From Mesotoga sp. Brook.08.105.5.1 (lineage in GTDB: Bacteria > Thermotogota > Thermotogae > Petrotogales > Kosmotogaceae): DNA of 64,000 nucleotides. A program made the translations under genes and the position numbers. The notes beneath the pieces were generated by a model, which worked only from the letters and a program-made list of their open reading frames with translations, ran no database searches and was not told the origin of the DNA. The stretch covers positions 1-64,000 of the forward strand of contig NZ_AYTW01000008.1 of assembly GCF_002752635.1 (NCBI RefSeq), written 5' to 3'. Of this stretch, positions 1 to 9,232 are shown piece after piece (the first letter of the stretch is position 1; every line of letters begins with the position of its first letter).

Positions 1-680
1 ACTCCGTAAGTGTTGCTTCCCGTCATGCTGAATTTGATTCAGCATCTGCGCCTTCATTGATTGTAAGTAACAGACGAAAATGGTGACTGACGATTCTCAT
101 GACGTCTGTACCGTTTTTCGCGTCCCCTCTCTTTCTCTCTCTCTTCCTCTCTCCTCTTCCCGCTCTTCCGAAGGTCCACGCTCCTGGACGAAGGTCGAAG
201 GACGGCTCTCTGCACGCTCTTATGAAGGAAGAACTGCTCTTGTTCTCAAAAATGGAGTCTGTCCCGATTTTTCTTAAGGATTCTATCATAGCTAAAGATG
301 AGAACTGATTTCAAGAGGGTTATCTGCTTCTCAAGAAAAGATCAGGAAGATAACCTAGGAGATTCTACAAGCCTTAGCTTCATACTCTCCCTATCCCGGG
401 AATATTTCAAACACTAAAAAACACCAGAGACGAACGATTCCTCATGAAGACAATACGACTCACCTATCTAAGCAGATTCCCCAGAAGAAGAAATGAAAGA
501 AAACCAACAACAGAATTCTAGCATATGTGCTCGCTTGAACAACAATCGCTGCGCCTACTGAGAGCGCGAAAGATATTTCTTAACTCTGGAACGTTGAACA
601 ACGTTTCCTGAATGTAAATAGCGAAAATGGGGACTGACGGGATCCTGACGTCTGTCCCCGTTTTTCGCTACTACAATACT
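1..680. repeat. Repeat-rich intergenic region, no convincing gene
   Basis: No gene is supported here. The region holds several dispersed repeats. A palindrome (TGCTGAA/TTCAGCA) lies at about 25-43. Two copies of an inverted repeat that starts CGAAAATGG and ends TTTTTCG lie at 75-120 and 620-669. A short repeat with core GGAGTCTGTCCC lies at about 249-275. The same families recur as far as 59 kb. The open frames here have no recognisable domain and run through the repeats. Confidence 0.7.
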
Positions 681-681
681 G

Positions 682-1158
682 TCATCCCATGTAATCCCGT
701 AGTACTCTCATACGGGATCTAGATCGGGGTCTTATGCCGTTGATCCTGAACCAACGAAGAACAAAGCTCCTAGCTCTGGAACGAGGAACTTGGGCGCAGC
801 ACGCCGGAACCGCTCTTTCGCTCTTGAGAAAATGGAGTCTGTCCCTATTTTTGCTTTTGGTAACAAAAATGGAGTCTGTCCCCATTTTTCCTCTTAGCTC
901 CCTTAGGAGACTAAGATCATCCACTTGATCTATGGTTTCCACGTTAATCGCTTCAATTCTTCCATCTTTGAGTTCTTTGATATTGTAAAAGACTATCTTA
1001 TCCGGCTCTATGCTCTCTTCTTCTACTCCCTTCAGAAACCTTCGTCTGTTTACATAAACATCCTTGAGAGAGAGGTCCTGAATAAAGCCGTAGTTTTGCA
1101 GTTCCCCTTGTTTGTTTCTTCCCCCAAACCATTTGATAAAACCAATCTCCCTTTCCAT
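682..1158 (-). CDS. Cold-shock-like domain protein with repeat-derived C-terminal tail
   Basis: The first ~80 residues resemble a cold-shock/S1-like OB fold: GFIKWF at residues 6-11, then GFIQDLSLKDVYVN, as in RNA- or ssDNA-binding CSD proteins. The start has GGAGG five bases upstream. From about residue 90 the frame runs into the GGAGTCTGTCCC repeats (830-890), and the rest is low-complexity, basic and unlike any domain I know. The original gene was probably longer and lost its 3' part when repeats accumulated, so only about 890-1158 looks like ancestral coding sequence. Whether the product is functional is unclear. The neighbouring DNA on both sides is repeats. Confidence 0.5.
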   Translation of the reverse strand: MEREIGFIKWFGGRNKQGELQNYGFIQDLSLKDVYVNRRRFLKGVEEESIEPDKIVFYNIKELKDGRIEAINVETIDQVDDLSLLRELRGKMGTDSIFVTKSKNRDRLHFLKSERAVPACCAQVPRSRARSFVLRWFRINGIRPRSRSRMRVLRDYMG

Positions 1159-1274
1159 TTTTCCTCCATCTTAGGCTTAGAATTCTCTTGTGCTTTCAAC
1201 CTTTCAAAGGCAAAAAAGCAAACAACAAAATACCTGAATGCAGTAATAGCTTCTTTCAGTTTGAAATAAAACAT

Positions 1275-1900
1275 CGGTAGAAACGAATCGATAGTATAGT
1301 TTCTCTGTGTTTCAGTCTATATGCTGCCTTAGCCAAGATTATATCGAGACAAGTTATATTGTAGAATGAAATACACAAATCTGCCAGTACCGAAAACCTC
1401 TCCAAACACCTCTCTTGATTTTTCCTCGGTCTTCCTCATGTGAAAGAGTGTAAATTACGCCAATGTAAATAATGGAGTCTGTCCCAATTTTTCGGTGCGA
1501 AGACTGATTCGCTTGGCAGATGAGAGAAAGTGCTCTCAGTAATTACACTACACCCGATGACGTATTATGCAAGTGCTACTGTATGAATCTACTACCTCTT
1601 TCCTCGGTCTTTCCCGTGTGAATGATTGTGCGTTACGCTGATGTAAATAATAGAGTCTGTTGTAGATATATAAGCTATGACTTGAATTCTAAGGAATGAT
1701 TTATCTACAATGATGGTGGCAGTCAGGGAGAAGGTAGAGACTTGAGGTCTGTCAGCCTTCCTTATGAAGGAAGAGCTACGTAGGGACAGCACTTGCTTTC
1801 TTCCTGGGAGTACTTCAGGTTCTATGATAAGTTCATCCGGGGAAAGATCCTCAGGAACGCTACAACAGGGAAATCGGTACTCGTAGACTGCTAATCCATT
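1275..1900. repeat. Noncoding region with a diverged direct repeat upstream of the IS110 transposase
   Basis: Two related segments of about 60 bp lie at about 1422-1494 and 1601-1660. They share TTCCTCGGTCTT, a variable middle, then ATGTAAATAAT and GAGTCTGT. The 3' half (about 1810-1891) has a coding-like frame ending in a stop at 1891, which could be the tail of a lost gene. The last ~120 bases before the transposase are where an IS110-group element would encode its guide RNA, but no structure could be assigned with confidence. Confidence 0.4.
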
Positions 1901-3247
1901 TATTGCGAGGTGTTTGTGAGATGAAAGATCAAAGCGGTACGATCGTAGGTATTGACTGGTCAGCTGACTCCCATACTTGCTATGACCTCAAGGCTGATAA
2001 GAGTTTCAAGATCCCAGACTCTGTTAAAGGTTATGAAAGACTGCTGAACGATTATCCAGAGGCAGTTTTCGTGATCGAAGAAGCAAACAACAGGATAGGA
2101 GACTACCTTCTCACTAACAAGAGAGAGGTGTATGTCTTACCTCCTTGTAGGTCCAAAGAAGCCAGGAAGTATCATTTTAGCTCCGGGGCAAAGAGCGATA
2201 GTCTAGATGCCAAGGCGATAGCTCTTACCTTCAAGGAACATCCCTCTTACTGTCTCAAGGCAAGATATTCAGGAGTCGGAGCGAAGATCACTAAACTGGT
2301 GACTATGTACAGCATTGTATCCAAAATTCACAGTCAACAGTGCAACAGATTGTATTCAGTCCTACTGAGGTATTTCCCGGAATACTTGCACATTATGGAT
2401 AAGCAGTACAGATCAAATACCTCCTTGAGGATTCTTAGCATCTGCCCTACGATAACTGAATTTAAGAAAGTTTCGAACGAAGAGCTTAGGAAGATACTGA
2501 ACAAAGAGAACTACAGAATGACTAGCATCTTGAGAAAGAAGCTTGACAGGATAAGAAGCGAAGGGATCTCTTGGGGCGATACATCATGTGAGGGTAATCT
2601 CATAATGTTCCTGGCAAATCAAATTCTCACCTTGAGAGAGGAACAAGAAAGATTGAGGGAAGAGATGGGAGAGACCCTAGAGAATAGTCCATACAGGATC
2701 ATTCTTTCTATTCCAGGTGTGAAGGCTGTAATAGGCTCATACATAGTAAAGGCCTATCTCACACATGATTTCAGAAGCTACCAGGAGATGCAGAAATACG
2801 CTGGAACTATTCCCTTCCTCTTTCAAAGTGGCAGAAAGTCAATAATGCTGATGAGAAAGAAATGCGACAAAGACCTAAGAAACATGATTCACATCGCAGC
2901 TTTCGCTTCTCTGAAGACTTGTGGATGGGCAAGAAACTACTACAAAAGAAAGAGAAAAGAGGGCAAGACTTACGGTCATGCCCTCAGAGCACTGGGGAAC
3001 ATCATCCTCAAAATCGCATTCTCCATGTTGTCAAAGATGAAAGAATACGATGAAACCTTGTTCCTCAATGCCAAAGGAATTAAAACCACTCAACAAAATA
3101 ATACAATAATTCCTGAGGCTTTCACAAATCCTGAATACTCCCAGGATGCTCATCCATCCTTAGCTGCCACTAAGGATGTGGTCGAGAACTTGAATGTCAC
3201 CTGAGTAGTAGTTTTTTCCTTATGAATATGATAAGGTCCCTATTTTG
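1796..3247 (+). mobile_element. IS110-family insertion sequence, ends not determined
   Basis: The transposase at 1921-3204 defines the element. Exact ends are not visible because IS110 elements usually lack clear terminal inverted repeats. The right end must lie before about 3250, where the coding frame of a truncated leucine-rich-repeat gene begins. The left end is a guess from the noncoding DNA before the transposase. Confidence 0.45.
1921..3204 (+). CDS. IS110 family transposase (DEDD type)
   Basis: Transposase of the DEDD/RuvC-like type that moves its element through a circular intermediate. The N-terminal domain shows GIDWSADSHT near the start, VIEEANN, then SGAKSDSLDAKAIA, which fit the catalytic acidic residues of DEDD_Tnp_IS110. 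The C-terminal half carries the Transposase_20 domain (LSIPGVKAVIGSYIVKAY, later KYAGTIPF and QSGRKS) with the serine that the family also uses in catalysis. The ~427-aa length is normal. An in-frame TTG lies at 1903, but the ATG at 1921 follows GAGGTG with good spacing and is preferred. It looks intact. IS110 elements are now known to use a bridge (seek) RNA from an element end. Confidence 0.93.
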   Translation: MKDQSGTIVGIDWSADSHTCYDLKADKSFKIPDSVKGYERLLNDYPEAVFVIEEANNRIGDYLLTNKREVYVLPPCRSKEARKYHFSSGAKSDSLDAKAIALTFKEHPSYCLKARYSGVGAKITKLVTMYSIVSKIHSQQCNRLYSVLLRYFPEYLHIMDKQYRSNTSLRILSICPTITEFKKVSNEELRKILNKENYRMTSILRKKLDRIRSEGISWGDTSCEGNLIMFLANQILTLREEQERLREEMGETLENSPYRIILSIPGVKAVIGSYIVKAYLTHDFRSYQEMQKYAGTIPFLFQSGRKSIMLMRKKCDKDLRNMIHIAAFASLKTCGWARNYYKRKRKEGKTYGHALRALGNIILKIAFSMLSKMKEYDETLFLNAKGIKTTQQNNTIIPEAFTNPEYSQDAHPSLAATKDVVENLNVT

Positions 3248-3301
3248 TGATTTGAAGAGAAGCAAGGCAGTCTTTTCGATATTCAGGCACTGGAAGGTCT
3301 A

Positions 3302-4642
3302 GTGAATCTTAGATCTCTCAGTCTCTCTTCCAACGTCATTGCAGACATTACTCCGATAGAATCACTTGTGAATCTAGAATGGGTAAGTCTCTATGACAAC
3401 GAGATAGAGGACATCTCTCCTCTTGTGAATAATCTAGGAATAGGTTCGGAAGACTTCGTAGACGTAAACAGAAACTATCTCGACCTCACAGAGAATTCAA
3501 CGGATATGATTGCCATAGGGGAGCTTCAGTCAAGAGGAGTAAACATCAACTACCAGGACCAGAAAACCACTACCTCCGGGTCGTACATAAAATTCAATCC
3601 GGGAATCGGCGAGAAGATAAGAAATCTGAACATCGTCTTCTTTACGGAGAACCAATCAACGAGTACGGGAACAGACAACGGTTTCCTGGACATCTCGGGT
3701 CTCGAGATAGGTACATGGGAATACATGGCCAAAGTAGAGGCACTTTCTCTTGACGGAGTCAAGTTGTATCTTCTTGAGGGAACCGTAAGCGTTCCCGGAG
3801 CAAACATTATTGAACTCTCAACCTTCACAGATCATGCAGACATTACTCTTATTGATGAAAACGGGCTTGAGTTATCTGATTCCAGTATCGTTGCGGCTAG
3901 ATTCTTCCTCTTAGATTTCTATGATACTCAATCTACGACCTCTTACTCCGAAGTAAAAAAGCTCTATGGAAACATCCCCACAATAGCCATGATCCATTTC
4001 ATTGAGCTAGGCCAGGGAAGACACTGGTTCACAGAGAATCTACCTATGCCATCACCATGCACATTGTCGCTTGAGAATTGTGCAGCACTGAACTTCATTA
4101 GCAGTATTGACCTATACGAAGCGATAGATCTCGGTATAAGTTTCAATTTCAGGAGCAAAGTATCGACGGAGTATCATACATCAGACTTCACAATACGGCT
4201 AATGCCCTGCGATACGGTTGGCTATCATTACGGGGTTTGCAGAAACGGAACATGCTACTATTCAAATCTCGAAGGCATACAGCTCACGTCAGGGCAAACA
4301 ACGGATATGCATGTTCTTGAAGGACTACATATCGAAATTGACGGGATACCCGATGACGCAACCGCGGTAACCATGAACACGGGAATCTATTGGCTCGGTG
4401 CTAGATTGAAGGACGCATCTGGATGTCTTGAATGTCAGATTCCTGTAACTATCACACTCTACGATGCGTACGGAAACGTCATTGATCAAGTAGAAGTCTG
4501 GAACTGGGATTTCGGTCATGAACTCAACTTGCCCTCGGCAGGAAACTACGAGCTTGTAATCTCCGCCCACCTTATAGATTTTCCGGATTCTGAACTCGAA
4601 AACACTTATCTAGTACGAACTCTTCAAATCACCGCGGAATAG
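3302..4642 (+). CDS. Leucine-rich-repeat protein, 5'-truncated
   Basis: The frame is open from 3251 (after a stop at 3248) and starts in the middle of a leucine-rich repeat: LEGLVNLRSLSLSSN, then LVNLEWVSLYDNEIEDISPL, which are typical internalin-like 22-residue units. No signal peptide or N-terminal cap is present, and the first possible start (GTG 3302) lies inside a repeat, so the 5' part of the gene is missing. About 400 residues of beta-rich sequence follow, with cysteine pairs (CDTVGYHYGVC, CLEC). I do not recognise this part; it could be an extracellular domain. The break lies next to the IS110 element. A strong terminator follows the stop. It is probably a non-functional remnant of a surface protein gene. 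Confidence 0.6.
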   Translation: MNLRSLSLSSNVIADITPIESLVNLEWVSLYDNEIEDISPLVNNLGIGSEDFVDVNRNYLDLTENSTDMIAIGELQSRGVNINYQDQKTTTSGSYIKFNPGIGEKIRNLNIVFFTENQSTSTGTDNGFLDISGLEIGTWEYMAKVEALSLDGVKLYLLEGTVSVPGANIIELSTFTDHADITLIDENGLELSDSSIVAARFFLLDFYDTQSTTSYSEVKKLYGNIPTIAMIHFIELGQGRHWFTENLPMPSPCTLSLENCAALNFISSIDLYEAIDLGISFNFRSKVSTEYHTSDFTIRLMPCDTVGYHYGVCRNGTCYYSNLEGIQLTSGQTTDMHVLEGLHIEIDGIPDDATAVTMNTGIYWLGARLKDASGCLECQIPVTITLYDAYGNVIDQVEVWNWDFGHELNLPSAGNYELVISAHLIDFPDSELENTYLVRTLQITAE

Positions 4643-4656
4643 AGCAATAACAACTC

Positions 4657-4685
4657 AAGGGGCGCATGAGAGCGCCCCTTTTATT
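4657..4685 (+). terminator. Rho-independent terminator after the LRR gene
   Basis: A perfect GGGGCGC/GCGCCCC stem with a six-base loop is followed by TTTT, 15 bases after the LRR stop codon. Confidence 0.88.
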
Positions 4686-4896
4686 CAGAATATCTTCGGA
4701 ACAAAGGACCAACCTTGTCGGAGGAATGAGAAACGTTCACGGCAGACTTGTTCCAGTTGAATGAAGAACTATATTAGGATTATGTAGATAATACAATCCG
4801 TTCCGAAGAAGAAAGTGAAAAATAACGCTTGAATCATTTGCAGCGCAAATATAGAGTACTAAAACAGATCAGATGGAGAGGTCTTTATGTCACTCA

Positions 4897-6330
4897 TCAA
4901 GAACGTTTGAGAAAGGAACGAAGTTTTGCGATTACCAAAGCGTTAATCTCTGTCTTAAAAAGCTTCTGCATTACAAGATAGGTTATGGCTCCAACTAATA
5001 GCTCCAGAAATACGAGGGCCAACGGAGGCAAGGGTAAAGCTGAAATCAAACTCATTAGAGTAAGCGCTACTATACCACTGAGTAGATGCTTGTGAAACTC
5101 CGAGAATAGACTACTGATCTTGATCTCTTTTCTCATAAGGAATAGCTGACTCGCAGTTACGGAGAATTCAGCTACGACTGATGAAATTGCAGCTCCAATT
5201 GCCCCTAGAAAGGGAATAAGAAGTAAGTTCAAGGGAAAATTGATCATAGCTCCCAAAGAGACAGACAACGTAAGTCTCCTTTCAAGCTTCATGGGAACCA
5301 TCAATTGCATTCCCAATACGTTGCTCCAGGCAATGAACACAACTACTGGTACAATTGTTCTAATTACATCCACAGTTTTCAAGAAAGCTTCGCCAAAGAA
5401 GATTGGTGCAAAGTCAGGAATCACTCCCATTATCATCGCCGCGACGAATATTGAACCATACGTTGCGAAGTGGAATGATCTTCTTGCGTACGAATTTAGA
5501 AGATTGCTGTCTCTTCTCGCAACTACCGCAGACATACGCGGAATCATGACAACGCCCATTGAGGTCACAAGAGAAAGAGCCATTTTCACAAGCCTCTGAG
5601 ACATCTCATAAATACCAACTTCGGCATCAGTTGATATTAGCCCAATCATTGTCTTATCCAGAACCACATAAACTTCTACAGCAACTGTTGGTATGAACAA
5701 TCTGACGGTTCCTCTTAGATGCCTTCTGAAACGCAGCGAATTGAAAGACACTTTTTCTATGTACTTTGGAACATATGTCCACATGATCAGCTGGCCAAAA
5801 AGCGTAGTGCCTGCTCCGATCAGAGCGTAAAGAACGAAGTCTTGACTCGTTTTTACCAAGATGAATATTAATGATGCTCCAAGTAGTTTCATAAATAGAC
5901 TTCTAGTCACTGTCTTTTTAAAGTCTTCCATACCCATGAAAAGCCAAGAAACATCCAATGCCGCGGCGATAATGAGAGTACTTTGCACTAGGTAAACAGG
6001 GAGGTTTTGGGGGCTTGTAACTTGCAAGAATAGGTAGAATGCCACCAGGGCAAGAGCAGTGGAAGCTGCTTTAAGAAGAACAAGTTCCCAGAATACTCTG
6101 CTCCTCTCTTCTGTACTCGCGGAAACATAAGCAATTGATCTGTTTCCATACAGTGTGAGGCCAAGAACTCCAAAGAGGATGAAGTACTGAACAATCGAAC
6201 CAGAAAAAGCAACAATCCCAACACCTTCCGGTCCTAAAACTCTGCTAAGATACGGGACTGTTATGAAAGGAACAAGAATATTCGTAATCTGAAGAATTGT
6301 GTTGTAAACATAGTTACGGGCTACACTCAT
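4897..6330 (-). CDS. Polysaccharide (O-antigen) flippase, Wzx-like
   Basis: Inner-membrane protein of the MOP superfamily expected to flip undecaprenyl-linked oligosaccharide units across the membrane. It has about twelve or more hydrophobic segments across 477 residues and the family's N-terminal pattern (TNILVPFITVPYLSRVLGPEGVG). The in-frame ATG at 6345 would give 19 bp overlap with glf. The ATG at 6330 overlaps the glf stop as ATGA, the usual sign of translational coupling, and is preferred. It is last in a leftward operon with glf and a glycosyltransferase, so the unit it exports may contain galactofuranose. No terminator was seen downstream. Confidence 0.88.
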   Translation of the reverse strand: MSVARNYVYNTILQITNILVPFITVPYLSRVLGPEGVGIVAFSGSIVQYFILFGVLGLTLYGNRSIAYVSASTEERSRVFWELVLLKAASTALALVAFYLFLQVTSPQNLPVYLVQSTLIIAAALDVSWLFMGMEDFKKTVTRSLFMKLLGASLIFILVKTSQDFVLYALIGAGTTLFGQLIMWTYVPKYIEKVSFNSLRFRRHLRGTVRLFIPTVAVEVYVVLDKTMIGLISTDAEVGIYEMSQRLVKMALSLVTSMGVVMIPRMSAVVARRDSNLLNSYARRSFHFATYGSIFVAAMIMGVIPDFAPIFFGEAFLKTVDVIRTIVPVVVFIAWSNVLGMQLMVPMKLERRLTLSVSLGAMINFPLNLLLIPFLGAIGAAISSVVAEFSVTASQLFLMRKEIKISSLFSEFHKHLLSGIVALTLMSLISALPLPPLALVFLELLVGAITYLVMQKLFKTEINALVIAKLRSFLKRS

Positions 6331-7445
6331 TTGGCCTGCAACCATTGTTGAGTCTTCGATAGGGATTCTGCAATCACTTGATCCATATTGTAATACTTAT
6401 ACTCTGCAAGCCTACCAATGAAAAGAACTTTGCCTGTTGCTTCAAGCTCAGCAACATTTTTCATGTACTTCTCTCTCTTTTCAAGATTGTCATCACTCAT
6501 AACAATATAATACGGTTCTCCTGATGACTTAGGATACTCGAAGCACACAGTAGTTCTTTTCGACATCTCTCCCAAAAAATGCTTAAACTCAGTTATTCGT
6601 GTCCAATCGTAGTCATTAGGATAGTTTACTGTTGCAACAGGCTGATAAAACTCCTGATCAAACGTTCTGAATTCGAGTTCAAGAGATCTGTACTCCAATT
6701 CCCCGTATTCGTAGCCAAAATATCTATCAAGTGGTCCCGTATATACAGTCATCGATGCGCCTAATTCTTCCACAATATCGAAATAATCAGTACTAAGCCG
6801 GACTTCTATATTCGGATGATCTAGCATCCTTTCGATCATTCTTGTGTAGCCCTCAGAAGGAATTCCCTGATACTTATCCGTGAAATACCTGCTATCTCGG
6901 TTCTCCCTCACTGGGATCCTTCTAGCGATTTCTGGAGACAGAAGTTCTGGATCTCTTTCCCACTGTTTTATGGTGTAATTCTTGAAGAACAACTCATAAA
7001 GCCTCTCTCCTACCTGAGAAACAACAGCATCTCTGAAGTTTCTTGGTGGGTTACTAAATTGAGATCTTGCGACTTCTTCAGATAAAAACGTTCGAACCTC
7101 ATTTGTGGAGAGAGTCAAACCGAAAACCTCTGCAATTGTGTCCCTATTGATTGGAAAAGGTATCATTCTCCCGTCAGCATAGCTTAAGACTCTGTGCTGA
7201 TAGTAATTGAAGTCCGCAAATCTATTAACAAACTGCCAGACTTCCCTGTTGTTAGTATGGAAGATATGAGGTCCATATGTGTGAACAGTAATTCCTTCTT
7301 CATTCTTCATATCATGACAGTGTCCTGCCACATGGGATAGCTTTTCAATAACGACAACTCTAATTCCAGATTCCGCCAGAACTCTTGCAGCAGCAGAACC
7401 CGCAAGACCCGCGCCAACTACTACCGATAGGTTTTCATTCTTCAA
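6327..7445 (-). CDS. glf: UDP-galactopyranose mutase
   Basis: FAD-dependent cytosolic enzyme that interconverts UDP-galactopyranose and UDP-galactofuranose, the donor for galactofuranose in surface glycans. The N-terminus has the Rossmann dinucleotide motif GAGLAGSAAA and the acidic end of strand 2 (VVVIEK). The family patterns GPHIFHTNN (residues ~58-66), FPINRDT, and the C-terminal GRLAEYKYYNMDQVI are all present. The length of 372 aa is normal. It lies between a glycosyltransferase gene (10-bp gap) and the flippase gene (ATGA overlap), which fits a role in making the sugar this cluster uses. Confidence 0.95.
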   Translation of the reverse strand: MKNENLSVVVGAGLAGSAAARVLAESGIRVVVIEKLSHVAGHCHDMKNEEGITVHTYGPHIFHTNNREVWQFVNRFADFNYYQHRVLSYADGRMIPFPINRDTIAEVFGLTLSTNEVRTFLSEEVARSQFSNPPRNFRDAVVSQVGERLYELFFKNYTIKQWERDPELLSPEIARRIPVRENRDSRYFTDKYQGIPSEGYTRMIERMLDHPNIEVRLSTDYFDIVEELGASMTVYTGPLDRYFGYEYGELEYRSLELEFRTFDQEFYQPVATVNYPNDYDWTRITEFKHFLGEMSKRTTVCFEYPKSSGEPYYIVMSDDNLEKREKYMKNVAELEATGKVLFIGRLAEYKYYNMDQVIAESLSKTQQWLQAK

Positions 7446-7455
7446 ATCATCACCC

Positions 7456-8667
7456 CTATGATACCGAACTTATGAGAACTTCGGAGAAATCTCGGAATGT
7501 TTTTTGCTTTGTGACATCAAATTCGTTCGTCATTTTGCTTGAAGCAAATTCATGAAGAATACCGGACAATTCATCATAGGACTCGAACAAAATACCGAAT
7601 CCCGTTTCAGAGATAATCTTTTCAACTGCAGGAGTAGAATTCTTCTCGCTTATTGGAAGGACATCTGCCATCTGATACTCAAATATCCTGTTTGGAACAT
7701 TGATTTCTTGAAACCTTTTCAGTTCATCCTTCTCATCAGGAACTGGAGGATGCAGTATTCCGGCGTCATATCTCTTCAGAATCTCATAATCCTGAGACCC
7801 GCCGGATAGTCTTAGCGGACCTTCGATTGACAGCAGACCAGTTCTTTCACTAATCTCTTTGTATGGGTTTCTGACTTCGGAGACAGATTCTACTATCCTC
7901 ATAGCATGAAGATGGACGTGGATACCTCGTTTTACTAATTCCTCAATAATCGGAACAAAGTAGTATCTAAATCCAGATCTCTGTTCACTAGGATCACAGA
8001 GTGCTCTGCCCGTTAGAATGCACACGTGTGGAACAGCATCTTTTGAGGACAGCTTCTCAACCCGCTGATTTCTTACCCATTGTGCTGTGCGCGAGTAGCG
8101 CCAATCAAGATCCGCAACGTCGAATCCAGTCACCTTGATTCCATAGAGGTCTTCAAAAAATCTTTGGTACTCTCTGCTTGGAAATATCAGTCTATCGGCA
8201 TTTGTAAGCGTATAAAGCTCTTCCCACTTCTTTGAGAATCGAGTCTCCTTGTAACTTCGAACCATTACTGAATCCCCGAAGTAATCTCTTGCAGCTGCAA
8301 AAAGGTAGTTAGAGCCGTCAAAATCGTTGTCTCCGACCCAAATGAAATCATAGTCATTGTGATTGAATTCCCGAAGCCTTGAATATATAAGCTTGTTCAG
8401 CCGACTGGAATTCACTATTCTGTTGCCCTTTCTGATTAGCTTGCTAAAAGGTCCCAAAGCTAGCGTACTAACTGAGACTTTCTTAAGAAGGTTTTCGATT
8501 CCGAAAAAACTAGCAACTTCCTTCAATTCCTTGAAATAATGCTCTTCGGACTCATTCAACACATAATCGATACGCTCGATCTCCGGAAAGTCAAGAAGAT
8601 CGAGGAATCTCGAAGTAGTGGGATTTACTCCTCCCAATCTTAGTACCTTCAGAAGGTTCACCTCCAA
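7456..8667 (-). CDS. Glycosyltransferase, GT4-like (GT-B fold)
   Basis: Probable cytosolic glycosyltransferase for the same polysaccharide as glf and wzx. The C-terminal half carries the GT-B donor-site layout: a segment around LKRYDAGILHPP and then NVPNRIFEYQMADVLPI with the conserved glutamate near residue 345. The N-terminal half is poorly conserved, and the sugar specificity cannot be read. The start is uncertain: TTG at 8667 precedes GGAGGTG, while a CTG at 8652, seven bases after GGAGGT, would give a protein beginning (M)KVLRLGGVN. This is the first gene of the leftward group; its upstream region is AT-rich but lacks a clear consensus promoter. Confidence 0.75.
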   Translation of the reverse strand: MEVNLLKVLRLGGVNPTTSRFLDLLDFPEIERIDYVLNESEEHYFKELKEVASFFGIENLLKKVSVSTLALGPFSKLIRKGNRIVNSSRLNKLIYSRLREFNHNDYDFIWVGDNDFDGSNYLFAAARDYFGDSVMVRSYKETRFSKKWEELYTLTNADRLIFPSREYQRFFEDLYGIKVTGFDVADLDWRYSRTAQWVRNQRVEKLSSKDAVPHVCILTGRALCDPSEQRSGFRYYFVPIIEELVKRGIHVHLHAMRIVESVSEVRNPYKEISERTGLLSIEGPLRLSGGSQDYEILKRYDAGILHPPVPDEKDELKRFQEINVPNRIFEYQMADVLPISEKNSTPAVEKIISETGFGILFESYDELSGILHEFASSKMTNEFDVTKQKTFRDFSEVLISSVS

Positions 8668-8834
8668 AACAATATTATTGTCCGAGATTATGAAAAACTT
8701 TGAGTCTGATGAAGATTCAAACCGACAATCAAATGAAATTTCATCTATATGATACTATAGCAAAAAAGAGTTTATGTTAAGTTCAAAAGGAGCGAATGAT
8801 AGCTAATTGCAGGCAAGAAAAGCAATATCGATTG

Positions 8835-8877
8835 CGGAAAAAGAACCTGCCCCGCGCTTCTTGAACTCGCGGGACAG
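8835..8877 (-). terminator. Rho-independent terminator after the small 80-aa gene
   Basis: On the minus strand a ten-base stem (CTGTCCCGCG with CGCGGGGCAG, one G-U pair) is followed by TTCTTTTTCC. It lies just after the stop of the leftward gene at 8885. Confidence 0.8.
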
Positions 8878-8884
8878 TTCTATT

Positions 8885-9127
8885 TCACTTCACCAGCACC
8901 TTCATCGCTGTCTTCCAAAGGCCTCTGTTCAGGAACATGACGACGAGGTCTATCAGGACATCCAGGATGAAGTCAAAGAATTCGGGATCGATCTTCCATT
9001 GTTCATCTGGAAGCGCGTCCTTTATCATCTGCTTCACTTTCTCTTTCTTCTCCGGTCCGTTGCCGGGAGATTCTACATAACTTGCGAAGACTGTGATTAG
9101 AGATAGTAACTCTTTTATCCACGACAT
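8885..9127 (-). CDS. Small membrane-associated protein of unknown function
   Basis: An 80-aa protein with a strong AAAGGAG site eight bases before its ATG and its own terminator, so it is very likely expressed. It has a hydrophobic N-terminal stretch (LLSLITVFASYV), a charged middle, and a second hydrophobic or amphipathic segment (FFDFILDVLIDLVVMFL). I do not recognise a family. In Firmicutes, DUF1659 and DUF2922 genes are often followed by a small hydrophobic protein (YvrJ). This gene has the equivalent position, downstream of the DUF2922 gene on the same strand with a four-helix-bundle gene in between, but it is not evidently YvrJ. Confidence 0.65.
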   Translation of the reverse strand: MSWIKELLSLITVFASYVESPGNGPEKKEKVKQMIKDALPDEQWKIDPEFFDFILDVLIDLVVMFLNRGLWKTAMKVLVK

Positions 9128-9232
9128 ATTATCACTCCTTTGAGCGTGAGTAGATGTTAGAGGCCAGAGGTGAGAGGTATGAAGATCAAGAGCTATAATA
9201 GAGGATCACAGTCACTGTTATAGGAGGTATCT

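Noticed and set aside
315-356. Possible terminator or riboswitch stem AGGGTTATCT/AGATAACCT
   Set aside because: The loop is long, no T run follows and no gene adjoins, so nothing beyond chance complementarity can be claimed.
3550-4570. Minus-strand frames within the LRR gene
   Set aside because: They are antisense shadows of the LRR gene with no start signals.
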